From Pseudodesulfovibrio tunisiensis (GTDB taxonomy: Bacteria; Desulfobacterota; Desulfovibrionia; Desulfovibrionales; Desulfovibrionaceae): a stretch of 64,000 bases of DNA. The translations under genes were made by a program, and so were the position numbers. The notes beneath the pieces were generated by a model. It worked only from the letters and a program-made list of their open reading frames with translations. It searched no databases and was not told the origin of the DNA. Of this stretch, positions 34,714-43,921 are shown piece after piece (position 1 is the stretch's first letter; every line of letters starts with the position of its first letter). The stretch spans positions 1,785,001 through 1,849,000 of the forward strand of contig NZ_CP094380.1 in assembly GCF_022809775.1 (NCBI RefSeq). The letters are read 5' to 3'.

Positions 34714-35460
34714 ATGAGCGCAATTCTCGAAGCGGTCCGCGAGCGGGCCGTATCTGTTTGGACGGCAGAGGACATGCTCGACCAGAGCGTACAGGTGGTC
34801 ACCGGCCCCCTGACCGTGGAACAGGCCATCGGCAATCCCGAGGGCAAGGACTTCCCGATCCAGAAGGGCAAGGAACGGCTCATGGAAGCCGGAATCCGCG
34901 ACGCGCGCGGTCAGGCGTTCACCGACGACTTCGGCGCACATACGGCCACGCTCGGCGAAATCGCGAAACTGCCTCTGGACACCAATTTCCATCGTTCCGT
35001 GTTCGTGGCCGCGCTGAATGCGTCCATGGCCAGTCTGGGCCGGACCGGGCACACCATCCACTGCCGCAACACCGGACCGCGCGAATGTTCGGACAAGATC
35101 GCCGAGCATATCCGCGCCGACTACGGCACGCCGAAGATCACGCAGGTGGGATTCCAGCCCGCCATGATTCAGGCCCTGCACAAGGACTTCGAACTGCGCG
35201 TTCTGGACCTTGATCCGGACAACGTGGGGCAGGTCAAACGCGGCGTGTTCATCGAAGGACCGGAAACCGCGGGCGAGGCCCTTGCCTGGGCCGACCTGCT
35301 TCTGATCACGGGCACCACCCTTGCCAACGGCTCCATCGACGATTTCATCGACATTTCCGGCAAGGCACTGACCGGGGCCAGAGCCCTGTTCTACGGCACC
35401 ACCATTGCCGGGGCCGCCCAACTCATGGGCTGGGACCGCTACTGTCCCCAAAGCGAATAG
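34714..35460 (+). CDS. DUF364 (heavy-metal-chelation family) protein
   Basis: The 248-aa protein has a DUF4213-like N-terminus (VRERAVSVWTAEDMLDQSV, TFDDFG-like FTDDFGAHTATLGEIA) and a Rossmann-like DUF364 part (TQVGFQPAMIQALHKDFELR, VLDLDPDNVGQVKRG, LLITGTTLANGSIDDFID). Family members often neighbour molybdenum, tungsten or corrin genes and are suggested to bind metal complexes. Here it closes the mod operon, 19 bases after the second permease, supporting a molybdate/tungstate-related role. ATG 34714 has AAGGAAG upstream. Confidence 0.85.
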   Translation: MSAILEAVRERAVSVWTAEDMLDQSVQVVTGPLTVEQAIGNPEGKDFPIQKGKERLMEAGIRDARGQAFTDDFGAHTATLGEIAKLPLDTNFHRSVFVAALNASMASLGRTGHTIHCRNTGPRECSDKIAEHIRADYGTPKITQVGFQPAMIQALHKDFELRVLDLDPDNVGQVKRGVFIEGPETAGEALAWADLLLITGTTLANGSIDDFIDISGKALTGARALFYGTTIAGAAQLMGWDRYCPQSE

Positions 35461-35488
35461 AACGCCCCGATCCCCCTCGAAAACAGCA

Positions 35489-35528
35489 CAGGGCCGCCCC
35501 GGAATCATTCCCGGAGCGGCCCTGTTCC
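35489..35528. terminator. Terminator after the mod operon
   Basis: CAGGGCCGCCCCGG and CCGGAGCGGCCCTG form a 14-bp stem with one mismatch and a short loop, then TTCCCTTTCC. It separates the mod operon from the convergent lipoate ligase gene. Confidence 0.75.
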
Positions 35529-35549
35529 CTTTCCTGCCTTCAGGAAAAA

Positions 35550-36527
35550 TCAGAACAGACAGTCGAAGAACGCAGGCAGATCAACGCCGCGCATGTACTG
35601 ATCCAAATCCACATCAGCCAGACACTCCGCCATGGCCTCCCGGTCGTGACGGCAGCCGATCAGCCGATCCTCCAGCCCGGCGATGTCCAGAACGCCGAAA
35701 TATTCCCCGAACAGGCGAAGCCCGGCAATGATGCCGTCCCGCACCTCCATGTGCACCTCCAGCAGACCGCCGGGCGTGCGCGTGGAGCGGGTGAACCCGT
35801 ACTTGGGCGACGCCCCGTAATTCCAGTCCCAGGTGCGATACCGGGAATCGGCCAGTCGATTGATGTCCCGAATCTCGTCCGCACGCAGGTCCAGATCGCC
35901 CAGAGGTGCGCCTCCGGCCACATGGGTCATGAGCCTGCCAGCGAATTCGGTCACGCTCATGGGCTCGACCAGATGGCTGGAAATGTTGGTCACGCGCCTT
36001 TGCACGCTCTTGACCGCCTTGTCCCGATATTTTTCCGGATCCACGCGCAATGCGCCGGACAGGTCCGCGATTTCCGAGGCGAACAGCAGAGTGCCGTGAT
36101 GCAGCACCCGGTCCCGCAGGACATGCTGGGCATTGCCGGAAAATTTCCTTCCCTGAATGGTCAGGTCGTTGCGGCCGTCGAACTCGCAGTCCACGCCCAT
36201 GGTCCGCATGGCCGCGATCACGGGTTCGGTGAACCGCCGGAAATCCAGCGCCGGGGTCTCGTGCCCCAGACTGATGAAGGTGAAATTCAGATTGCCGAGA
36301 TCATGAAACACGGCCCCGCCCCCGGTCAGCCGCCGGATCACCGGGATGCCGCGTTCCCGCACGAACGATTCGCTGATCTGGGAAAGCGTATTCTGGTTCC
36401 GGCCCACGATCACGGCCGGAGCATTGCGCCAGAGCATGAACACGTCGGTTTCGGCATTGCGCAGCAGCCATTCCTCGGCAGCCAGATTGAAGGCCGGATC
36501 AGTGAAGGCGTGATGTATGAACCGCAT
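35550..36527 (-). CDS. lplA: Lipoate--protein ligase
   Basis: The 325-aa enzyme attaches lipoate to E2 and GcvH proteins. The catalytic domain has FNLAAEEWLLRN, LWRNAPAVIVGRNQN, VIRRLTGGGAVFHDLGNLNFTF (RRxTGGGxVxHD) and ALDFRRFTEPVIAAM, GRNDLTIQGRKFSGNAQ with the active-site lysine. The C-terminal accessory domain (TWDWNYGASPKYGFTRS) is present, so it is a full LplA. ATG 36527 has GAGGA upstream. Confidence 0.94.
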   Translation of the reverse strand: MRFIHHAFTDPAFNLAAEEWLLRNAETDVFMLWRNAPAVIVGRNQNTLSQISESFVRERGIPVIRRLTGGGAVFHDLGNLNFTFISLGHETPALDFRRFTEPVIAAMRTMGVDCEFDGRNDLTIQGRKFSGNAQHVLRDRVLHHGTLLFASEIADLSGALRVDPEKYRDKAVKSVQRRVTNISSHLVEPMSVTEFAGRLMTHVAGGAPLGDLDLRADEIRDINRLADSRYRTWDWNYGASPKYGFTRSTRTPGGLLEVHMEVRDGIIAGLRLFGEYFGVLDIAGLEDRLIGCRHDREAMAECLADVDLDQYMRGVDLPAFFDCLF

Positions 36528-36620
36528 GGCATCCTCGTTGTTGCGGGAAAAAGATGATGACCGGATCGCGTTCGAACGATCCAGACGCACATAAGCCAAC
36601 GCGTCAAGGGATGCAAACCC

Positions 36621-36650
36621 GAAAAAGGGGGAACCCCCATGAGTTCCCCC
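36621..36650 (-). terminator. Minus-strand terminator
   Basis: GGGGGAAC (36627-36634) and GTTCCCCC (36643-36650) form an 8-bp stem; on the minus strand it is followed by TTTTTC. It ends the 52-aa gene's transcript before lplA. Confidence 0.75.
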
Positions 36651-36674
36651 GCTGTCCTTCCGTGCCCGGCGCGA

Positions 36675-36833
36675 CTACCTGTAGAAGCCCGGCAGCATGA
36701 AATTCATGAAAAAGGTCATGCCGCAATCACGGGACTCTCCGATCAGATCGTCCCTGAACTCGCCCTGAACAAGGGCGCTGCCAATCAATGAAAAAAACAG
36801 CAGACAAGCAAACACCGCCACAAACCGCTTCAT
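36675..36833 (-). CDS. Small secreted or membrane-anchored peptide, 52 aa
   Basis: KRFVAVFACLLFFSLIGSAL is a clear signal peptide or membrane segment, followed by about 30 residues (FRDDLIGESRDCGMTFFMNF). GGGAGGAA lies six bases before ATG 36833, and a terminator follows, so it is a separate small gene. No family recognised; the tail has one cysteine. Confidence 0.7.
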   Translation of the reverse strand: MKRFVAVFACLLFFSLIGSALVQGEFRDDLIGESRDCGMTFFMNFMLPGFYR

Positions 36834-36984
36834 GTCATTCCTCCCTGTCGCTTCCTGCCCCACGGATCGGCAACCGCAGTAGCCGGAACGCAGGACAGGA
36901 AAACTGGCGCAACCGCTGAAGGCACAGGTTGCCAAATGGCTGGCACCTTTCCGCAATGCCCTTGTAAAAGTGACGATGCGACAA

Positions 36985-37662
36985 TCAGAGGGTGTCCGGC
37001 ATGCGGATCGCATCCTGCGGACAGGCGATCATGCAGCTTCCGCATTCGTCGCAGCGTGCACCGTTGATGCGATAGGGTTCGCCCGGCTCGATGGCCTTGA
37101 ACGAGCAGACGTCCGCGCATGCGCCGCAGCCAACGCATTCGTCCGTGATCACGCAGCCAGGCTCGGCAAATGTCTCCCCGCCGAACGCGAACCGGGTGCG
37201 CAGCAGCTTGTGGTCGCGATGCTCCATTTCGAAATCGTAGTCGAAAATCTCTCCCCTGCCCCTGTGGATACGGAAGAGCCGCATGGCAGGATAGCGAGCT
37301 GCGTCCTCAAGGGCATAGGCAAAAATGCGGTTTCCGGCTGCGGCCTTTTCCCGAATTTCCGCTTCCGGCACTTCCCGGGCCTCCCCGGTCAGGCGAAAGG
37401 TGAAGCCCGGAGGAAACGCAGGCTGCCCCACGGCATTGCGCCCGGTGGCCCGGCTGGACGGATACATGCCGCACAGGGCCACCTGCCCGGATGCGACAAG
37501 CTGCCGATGAAACGGTTTCACGTTCATGGTCAGAAAATAGATGCCCTCGTCATCCCAGCCGCACAAGTGGATGATGCGGCTGTGCAGGGTTCCCTGGTCC
37601 GAAGTGGTGATGGTCAGGCAGCCGATCTTCTCGACGGCCTCGCCGATTTCCCTGAGCGTCAT
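36985..37662 (-). CDS. Pyridoxamine-phosphate-oxidase-like protein fused to 2[4Fe-4S] ferredoxin domain
   Basis: The 225-aa protein has an FMN-binding split barrel (LTITTSDQGTLHSRIIHL, YFLTMNVKPFHRQLVASGQ) in the first 150 residues and a bacterial ferredoxin domain at the end, with CVGCGACADVC and CDECGSCMIACP cysteine motifs for two [4Fe-4S] clusters. It could pass electrons between ferredoxin-type carriers and flavin. This kind of fusion is typical of strict anaerobes. The substrate is unknown. It is divergent from nothing nearby and separate from the AraC gene by 63 bases. Confidence 0.9.
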   Translation of the reverse strand: MTLREIGEAVEKIGCLTITTSDQGTLHSRIIHLCGWDDEGIYFLTMNVKPFHRQLVASGQVALCGMYPSSRATGRNAVGQPAFPPGFTFRLTGEAREVPEAEIREKAAAGNRIFAYALEDAARYPAMRLFRIHRGRGEIFDYDFEMEHRDHKLLRTRFAFGGETFAEPGCVITDECVGCGACADVCSFKAIEPGEPYRINGARCDECGSCMIACPQDAIRMPDTL

Positions 37663-37725
37663 GACAAACCTCCGTCAGAAATTGATCATCCGAAGGTAGT
37701 TGCTCACCGGAGCCGGGCACAGGCA

Positions 37726-38619
37726 CTAACGAACAAAATGATGGTACTTTTGGCGAAGATTCTCGCGAAAGGCAGAGGGGGTGAGTCCGGTCTCGCGCCG
37801 AAAGAACCGGCCGAAATAGGACGGATCCTCGAAATTGAGCTCGAAACATATCTCGGCCACGCCCTTGTCCGAATGGGCAAGCAGCCGCTTGGCCGCCAGC
37901 ACGAGTTCGTCCCGAACCATGCGTGCCGGGGTCAGGCCCGTGCTTTCCCGGACCGTGTTGTTCAGGCTGCTCACGCTGACCCCGAGGTCCCGGGCATACT
38001 CCTGCACCGTACGCTGGGCAGCGAAATTCTCTCCCACCAGCCGACGGAAACGACGCACGAGCACGGGCTCGCGGCCCAGATCGTTCAGCCCCCGGCTCTC
38101 GGACGCCATGCGTTGCAGATGCACCATGAGCACATGGAAAAACGCGCGAACCACAGAGGCATATCCCGCTTTTCCGGCATGAAATTCGTTCTGCATCCTG
38201 CGGAACAGGTCCTCGATGATTCCGGCCTGATCCCGAGGGACCGGAAAGCGCGAAGTCCGGGCCGGCCCATGGAAGAAACGCAACTCGAACCGGCTACCGA
38301 CCGGGGCGTCCGGGGCAAGCAGAAACTCCTCGGCAAAGAGCAGCACGAATCCGTCGAGTTCATTGTCGGGCCGCCAGAAATGCAGCTGCCCCGGAGACAC
38401 GAAATACAGGGAATTCGGCTGGATGTCGTGGGACTCGAAATCCACCAGATACTGTCCACCGCCACCGACCACGTAGTGGATCACATGGAAATCGTTCAGA
38501 TGCAGTTCATCCACATCCGTGACCGGACAGCCCGTGCCTTTGGAAAACGGATGGATGGCAAACGGAACGGACTGGTCCGCGAAAAAATCCGACGAATGCG
38601 TTGGGTACTGGTGCTGCAT
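37726..38619 (-). CDS. AraC-family transcriptional regulator
   Basis: The 297-aa protein has an N-terminal cupin (HLNDFHVIHYVVGGGGQYLV, SLYFVSPGQLHFW) and a C-terminal double helix-turn-helix (VQEYARDLGVSVSSLNNTVR and VAEICFELNFEDPSYFGRFF with the AraC signature ending RRETGLTPSAFR). Ligand and targets are unknown. The gene lies upstream of the PNPOx-ferredoxin gene on the same strand, which may be its target. Confidence 0.95.
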   Translation of the reverse strand: MQHQYPTHSSDFFADQSVPFAIHPFSKGTGCPVTDVDELHLNDFHVIHYVVGGGGQYLVDFESHDIQPNSLYFVSPGQLHFWRPDNELDGFVLLFAEEFLLAPDAPVGSRFELRFFHGPARTSRFPVPRDQAGIIEDLFRRMQNEFHAGKAGYASVVRAFFHVLMVHLQRMASESRGLNDLGREPVLVRRFRRLVGENFAAQRTVQEYARDLGVSVSSLNNTVRESTGLTPARMVRDELVLAAKRLLAHSDKGVAEICFELNFEDPSYFGRFFRRETGLTPSAFRENLRQKYHHFVR

Positions 38620-38659
38620 GGGACGGATATAGCGCCACCCCCGACTCCGGGCAAGCCGA

Positions 38660-40276
38660 CTATTTCAGCAGTTTTTCGGCCAATGCGCGGCCCTGCTCCC
38701 CGCCTCCGGCCATGCGCGACAGCTCCTCGCCGATGCGCTCTCCTTCCAGCCGTTCGCAGCGGGTGTAGGTCTCGGCGTCCACCACTTCCTTGAGAATGCG
38801 AAAATGGCGGTCGGCCTGTCCGGCAAGCTGGGGCCAGTGGGTGATGAGCAGCATCTGCTGCCGATCGGCCAGTGTGCGCAACTTCCTTGCCACGGCTCCC
38901 AGAGTCATGCCGCCAATGCCCGCGTCCACTTCGTCGAAGATCAGGGTGGGCAGGGCATCCGGGTCCTGACCGGACGCGCCGCGAAGCGTGACCAGCGCGA
39001 GCAGGAACCGGGAAAGTTCACCGCCGGACGCGATCTTGTCCAGAGGCTGGGCAGGCTGGCCCGGGTTGGGAATCCACATGAGCCTGCCGCGCATGTCCTC
39101 CAGCCCGGGATAAATCTCACGCGGGTCGAACTCGAACAGCACCTTGACGTGCTCGGAAAAGCCCAGATCGGCGAGCTCATCCACGATGTGAATGGAAAGC
39201 TCCCTGGCCGCCTTTTTCCGTGCCTTGTTCAGTTCCACCAGCACCGCGCCCAGTTTTCTGGCAGCCGCTTCCTCTTCCTTGCCCAGCGCCTTGATGTCCA
39301 GTGCACAGGCATCCAGAAAGGACAGGGATTCGTCGATCTCGTCCTTGAGCCGCACGATTTCGTTCAGACCGCGACGCAACTTCCGCTTGAGCTGGGCCAG
39401 ATCGAACAGCCGGGATTCGATGCGGTCCAGCGACATGCCGTCGCGCGGCTCGCCAAGATCGTCCGGTCCCTTGCGCAGCCGGTTTTCAAGATCGTGCAGC
39501 CGGATGCGGAATTCCTCCACGGCCGCGCCATCCTCCTCGTACTCCGGGAACATGCGCGCAATGATGCCCAGCTCCCGGGAAAGCAGGGACAAGCTGTCCA
39601 GCATGTTCGCATCGCCGTGAATGCAGTCAAGGGCACTGCGCAGGCACTCGCCCGCGCGTTCGCGCTCCTTGATCACGCCCTTGCGCTCCTCAAGGTCATC
39701 TTCCTCGTCGAGCTGCGGATCGACCCGGGCGATCTCCTTTTTCTGGTACTCCAGAAATTCGCGCTGCTTTTCGATGTCCTCACACTTTTCCAGCAGCTTG
39801 CGCTTGCGCTCCAGCACCTCATTGACTGCAGCCAGAGCCTCGGCACGCCGCTTCAGCAGGGACTGATCCGGCAGAAAGGAATCAAGAATCTCGGCCTGAA
39901 ACGCCGGGGACATCAGCTTCTGCTGGCCGTGCTGGGAAGTATGGATGACCAGCCGGGACCGCAGATTGCGGATGGCAGTCTGGGAACTCAGGGTATCGTT
40001 GATGTACACACGGCTACGGCCCGTGTCCGCGGACAGCTCGCGCCGCACCACGGTTTCGCCCTCGGGCAACACGAAAAGCGCCTCGACCGAGGCCTTATCC
40101 TTGCCCGGACGCACAAGTTTCCTGTCCATGCGTTCGCCGAGCAGAAAATCCACGGCGCGCATGATGAACGACTTGCCCGCTCCGGTTTCGCCGGTCAGGG
40201 TGTTCATGCCTGTGGAAAATTCCAGTTCCACGTCCTCGATGAGCGCAAGATCACGAATGCGCAACAGTTCCAGCAT
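38660..40276 (-). CDS. recN: DNA repair protein RecN
   Basis: SMC-like ATPase of 538 aa for double-strand break repair. Walker A GETGAGKSF near residue 30, long coiled coils between residues 150 and 370, signature ASGGELSRFLLAL, and Walker B LIFDEVDAGIGG. Length is normal. It starts at ATG 40276 and lies 24 bases downstream of the lyase-like gene, so it may be read from the same transcript. Confidence 0.97.
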   Translation of the reverse strand: MLELLRIRDLALIEDVELEFSTGMNTLTGETGAGKSFIMRAVDFLLGERMDRKLVRPGKDKASVEALFVLPEGETVVRRELSADTGRSRVYINDTLSSQTAIRNLRSRLVIHTSQHGQQKLMSPAFQAEILDSFLPDQSLLKRRAEALAAVNEVLERKRKLLEKCEDIEKQREFLEYQKKEIARVDPQLDEEDDLEERKGVIKERERAGECLRSALDCIHGDANMLDSLSLLSRELGIIARMFPEYEEDGAAVEEFRIRLHDLENRLRKGPDDLGEPRDGMSLDRIESRLFDLAQLKRKLRRGLNEIVRLKDEIDESLSFLDACALDIKALGKEEEAAARKLGAVLVELNKARKKAARELSIHIVDELADLGFSEHVKVLFEFDPREIYPGLEDMRGRLMWIPNPGQPAQPLDKIASGGELSRFLLALVTLRGASGQDPDALPTLIFDEVDAGIGGMTLGAVARKLRTLADRQQMLLITHWPQLAGQADRHFRILKEVVDAETYTRCERLEGERIGEELSRMAGGGEQGRALAEKLLK

Positions 40277-40300
40277 GTTCTTGCCGTCCTTGAAAGGCTG

Positions 40301-41350
40301 CTAATAGGCCAGATGGGTCAGGTTCCGGTCGCTCGCTTCCAGAAGAATCGCGTCCGGGAAATTCAGGTACCGCTCATGACCATACACCAGCGCGGCCCGG
40401 CGGAAAAGCCCGGCGACAGCCCGGGACGGAAATTTCCCGGCCAGCCCCGGCAGGCCTTGGCCCTCCTTGGTTGACGAGCTTTCGGCATGATCCAGAGCCG
40501 CCCGGAACGTGCCCCGGCCCGGCAGCGCCATGTCCCATGCATTCACGCCGCAGGACTCGGCCACGCAGAACAGCGCGCCCATGCCCGCCAGTTCCCGCAG
40601 ATCATCGGCCTCGAATTCGCTGCCCAGACTTCCATCGGGATTGATGCGTTCCAGAGCCACGACCACGCCTTGGGAAACAAGAGCTTCCGCCTCGGAATTC
40701 CGTCCGGCGCACACGGCCAGCATCCCGGCCAGCGCGTCGAGCCACGCCCGCTCCCCGGGTACGGCTTCTGCCAGCTTTGGTTCCAGCCAGTCCAGAAACG
40801 CGCCGCACCACGAGCCCAGCCTGCGCTGGTCCGCGTCGGTCCATGCCTGCGAGGATCGAATCAGCCGGGCCGCGTCCAGCGTGCGCATGATCGCGTCCGC
40901 CTCCTCCGGGTCGGGCAGCGCGTCCATGCGCGGGATCATGCGGGTCAGGGAGTCCAGATACCACGCCCAGAGCAGCCCCGACGCCTTGCCTGCGGCCTGT
41001 TCGTCCCGGGCAAGCCAATGGACAAGTGCCAGTATCTCCACGCTGTCAGCCAGCGCCAGCAGCCCGGGCCTGTCAGCATCATGTTCATAGGCATGCGGTT
41101 CCACGGCCGCACTCCCCTGCAAGACCACGGCCCGAGCCGGAGCGCGCATGGCGCGAACGCGGTCGGACAGAAGCCCTTTCCACGCAGACAGAGACGGATT
41201 TTCACGCACCGCAAGTCGCGAGGATTCCAGCACGACAGGAGACACCCGGATCGTACCCGGCCCGTCAGCCCGGCACAGGCCCGGAATCGCGATCACCGCG
41301 CACAGGACAAGGACGGCAATGCGAACCAGCTCTGTCCCGCGCCCAGTCAT
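40301..41350 (-). CDS. Secreted alginate-lyase-like alpha/alpha-barrel protein
   Basis: The 349-aa protein has a signal peptide (LVRIAVLVLCAVIAIPGLC) and a helical body. ADSVEILALVHWLARDEQAA and LLWAWYLDSLTRMIPRMDAL resemble the alginate lyase family (PF05426) toroid, with a later EFEADDLRELAGMGALFCVA segment. The usual YWWPDP start block is missing, so lyase activity is doubtful. AGAGGAAA precedes the ATG. The gene sits between the acetyltransferase and recN. Confidence 0.6.
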   Translation of the reverse strand: MTGRGTELVRIAVLVLCAVIAIPGLCRADGPGTIRVSPVVLESSRLAVRENPSLSAWKGLLSDRVRAMRAPARAVVLQGSAAVEPHAYEHDADRPGLLALADSVEILALVHWLARDEQAAGKASGLLWAWYLDSLTRMIPRMDALPDPEEADAIMRTLDAARLIRSSQAWTDADQRRLGSWCGAFLDWLEPKLAEAVPGERAWLDALAGMLAVCAGRNSEAEALVSQGVVVALERINPDGSLGSEFEADDLRELAGMGALFCVAESCGVNAWDMALPGRGTFRAALDHAESSSTKEGQGLPGLAGKFPSRAVAGLFRRAALVYGHERYLNFPDAILLEASDRNLTHLAY

Positions 41351-41355
41351 TGCGT

Positions 41356-41838
41356 CTATTTCCTCTTGAGCATCTTGACCAGCGTGAGCACCGTGACCGG
41401 ACCTCCGGCAACATCGGTGGACGGAAAGGACGAGGTCTTGCGGTAGCGACGTTTCCCGTAGAAGGCCAACGCCTTTTCATTGGGCTCGTAGCAGTACAGG
41501 GTCGCGGTGGGAAACCGCTTTTCCCGAATGCGCTCCTCGGCATGATCCAGCAGTGCGGAGCCAACGCCCCTGCCCATGTCGTCCGGATGCACCCAGAGTT
41601 CGTTGACCGTATTGTCCTGATACATCACGAACCCGCAGATGCGGCCCATGATCTCGGCCACGGCCACGGAATTCCAGCCGGACCGCGCCACCTTGGCCGC
41701 CCGGTTTTCATCGAAAAATTCCCGGACATACTGTTCGGGCATGAAATGGGCATAGGAAGCCTCGAACGAGGCGCGCATGATTTCCTCGATGGCGAAAACA
41801 TCGAACTCGGACGCTTCGCGCACATGAATGTCGCTCAT
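41356..41838 (-). CDS. GNAT-family N-acetyltransferase
   Basis: The 160-aa acetyltransferase has the acetyl-CoA fold: AVAEIMGRICGFVMYQDNTV, ELWVHPDDMGRGVGSALLDH (motif A, R/Q-x-x-G-x-G/A), and TLYCYEPNEKALAFYGKRRY (motif B). Substrate unknown. ATG 41838 overlaps the stop of the upstream permease gene (ATGA), so it is co-translated with the peptide permeases. Confidence 0.92.
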   Translation of the reverse strand: MSDIHVREASEFDVFAIEEIMRASFEASYAHFMPEQYVREFFDENRAAKVARSGWNSVAVAEIMGRICGFVMYQDNTVNELWVHPDDMGRGVGSALLDHAEERIREKRFPTATLYCYEPNEKALAFYGKRRYRKTSSFPSTDVAGGPVTVLTLVKMLKRK

Positions 41839-42677
41839 TGTTTCAACCTCGGATCAAGCAGGTCCCTGAGCGATTCGCCCAGCAGATTGTATCCCAGCAC
41901 GGTGAAGAGAATGGCCAGCCCCGGAAACACGGACAGCCACCAGGCAATGCCCAGCACTTCCTTGCCCTCCATGAGCATGTTGCCCCACGACGCGTCCGGC
42001 GGCTGCACGCCCAGCCCCAGAAAGGACAGGGACGACTCCACCAGAATGGCCCCGGCAACGCCGAGCGTGGCGGACACCAGCACCGGGGCCACGGCATTGG
42101 GCAGGATGTGGCGCAGGATGATGCGCGCGGGTCCGGCCCCGGCAGCTCGGGCCGCCAGCACATAGTCCCGTTCGCGGATGGACAGGGTTTCCGCACGCAC
42201 CAGCCGGGCCACGCCCATCCATCCGGTCAGGCCGATGACAACCATGATGTTGGTCAGACTCGGTTCCAGAAAGGCAATGACCGCGAGTATGAGAAAAAAG
42301 GATGGAAAGCAGAGCATGATGTCCACCAGTCGCATGATCACCTCGTCCGCCAGCCTGCCGAAATATCCGGCCACAAGGCCCAGAAACAGCCCGATGGACG
42401 TGGCAATGCCCACGGCAACGAACCCGACCCACAGGGACACGCGGCCACCGAACAGGATGCGGGAAAACACGTCCCGGCCCAGTGCGTCCGTGCCCATGAG
42501 ATGATCCGGACCGGGCGCGGCCAGCAGCGCATTCACATCGATGACATTGGGATCGTACGGCGCGACATACGGAGCCAGCAATGCGGCCAGACTCATCACG
42601 CCCACGATGACCAGCCCGATGATGAGCAGGGCGTGACGCGACCACGGCGATTGTCGCTTCAACGGACGGCGTTTCAT
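41835..42677 (-). CDS. Peptide/nickel-type ABC transporter permease (DppC-like)
   Basis: The 280-aa membrane protein has six spans, an N-terminal PYDPNVIDVNALLAAPGPDH and HLMGTDALGRDVFSRILFGG, the DppC/OppC signature, and an EAA loop (VLAARAAGAGPARIILRHIL). It works with the DppB-like permease to import di/oligopeptides or nickel chelates. No binding protein or ATPase gene lies in the window next to it. ATG 42677 has GGGAGGCGG upstream and overlaps the previous stop. Confidence 0.93.
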   Translation of the reverse strand: MKRRPLKRQSPWSRHALLIIGLVIVGVMSLAALLAPYVAPYDPNVIDVNALLAAPGPDHLMGTDALGRDVFSRILFGGRVSLWVGFVAVGIATSIGLFLGLVAGYFGRLADEVIMRLVDIMLCFPSFFLILAVIAFLEPSLTNIMVVIGLTGWMGVARLVRAETLSIRERDYVLAARAAGAGPARIILRHILPNAVAPVLVSATLGVAGAILVESSLSFLGLGVQPPDASWGNMLMEGKEVLGIAWWLSVFPGLAILFTVLGYNLLGESLRDLLDPRLKQ

Positions 42678-43672
42678 GACCGCCTCCCGCTGCCCACGCG
42701 GATGCGCGGATCGGCCAGCCCGTAGCCGAGGTCGGCCAGCATGTTCCCGGCCAGAGTAAGCACGGCCCCGAGCACCAGACTGCCCATGATGAGCGGATAA
42801 TCGCGCGCCATGACAGCCTGATAGAAGAGCTGGCCCAGTCCGGGCAGGGCAAATATGGATTCGATGATCACGGACCCGCCGATCAGGGACGGCACGGACA
42901 GGCCCAGAATAGTGATGACCGGCATGAGCGCATTGCGCAGCGCGTGCTTGAACAGCACGGTGCGGCTGTGCAATCCCTTGGCCCGCGCAGTCATGATGAA
43001 GTCCTGCCGCAGCACTTCCAGCATGCTGGAACGCATGAACCGGGACATCCCGGCCCAGCTTCCGGATGTATAGATGAATATGGGCAGAATCAGATGTTTT
43101 GCCAGATCCCAGAATTTCTGCACCGGAGACATGTGCTCGTAGCCAAGCGAGGTCAGTCCGGAGATGGGCAGCACGGGCCAGTGGATGCCGAGCCAGAGCA
43201 TGAGCAGGAGCGCGAGCCAGAACCCGGGCATGGCGAACCCGATGAACACCACCACCGTGGATATTCGATCGAACGCCCCGCCCCGCCACCATGCCGAGGC
43301 CACGCCCACGGGCACGGCAATGAGCAGGGTCAGAATCAGGGAGGCCACGTTCATGCCGAAGGTCAGGGGCAGCCGTTCGCGAATCTTGTCCCACACGGGC
43401 CGATGGTCTCCGGACATGGACTGCCCGAAATCCAGTTTTGCCAGCCGCTGGAGCCAGTCCCAGTATTGGACGTGCAGGGGCTTGTCCAGTCCGTACAGCT
43501 TTTCGAGCTGCAACCGCGCCTCTGCCCCGGCCTCGGGATTCAGGGTGGTCTGCAAGTCCGTGGGAGAGCCCGGAGCCAGATGAATGACCCAGAAACTGAT
43601 GACCGTGATGCCCAGAAAGACCACGATCATCCAGAGCATCTTGACGGCTATGCGTTTGAAAATCGGCCCCAT
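42674..43672 (-). CDS. Peptide/nickel-type ABC transporter permease (DppB-like)
   Basis: The 332-aa membrane protein starts IFKRIAVKMLWMIVVFLGIT and has HLAPGSPTDLQTTLNPEAG, LDFGQSMSGDHRPVWDKI, and the EAA loop ARAKGLHSRTVLFKHALRN, all DppB/OppB features. It is the first gene of a leftward operon dppB-dppC-GNAT and possibly on to the lyase-like gene and recN. GGGGTAAC precedes ATG 43672; promoter should be in the 160 bases before the tRNA. Confidence 0.93.
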   Translation of the reverse strand: MGPIFKRIAVKMLWMIVVFLGITVISFWVIHLAPGSPTDLQTTLNPEAGAEARLQLEKLYGLDKPLHVQYWDWLQRLAKLDFGQSMSGDHRPVWDKIRERLPLTFGMNVASLILTLLIAVPVGVASAWWRGGAFDRISTVVVFIGFAMPGFWLALLLMLWLGIHWPVLPISGLTSLGYEHMSPVQKFWDLAKHLILPIFIYTSGSWAGMSRFMRSSMLEVLRQDFIMTARAKGLHSRTVLFKHALRNALMPVITILGLSVPSLIGGSVIIESIFALPGLGQLFYQAVMARDYPLIMGSLVLGAVLTLAGNMLADLGYGLADPRIRVGSGRRS

Positions 43673-43833
43673 GTTACCCCGCTGTTTCTCGCTCCGATCG
43701 GGACATTCCCAACCGTGCGTATTTCTTACGACAAGAAAACATCCGAATCAATCTTCCCGAAATTTTCACTTTTTTCATCTTCCCTGTTGACATCCGCCAG
43801 CCGCTTGTATAAACACTGACTTCCCAACGACGT

Positions 43834-43909
<76 letters not shown>

Positions 43910-43921
43910 CTTTGATATTGA

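Noticed and set aside
36970..38793. Long plus-strand open frame of 607 codons
   Set aside because: It runs antisense through the PNPOx-ferredoxin, AraC and recN genes and has no family similarity; GC-rich codon bias opens the opposite strand.
38804..40474. Plus-strand frame of 556 codons
   Set aside because: Shadow of recN.
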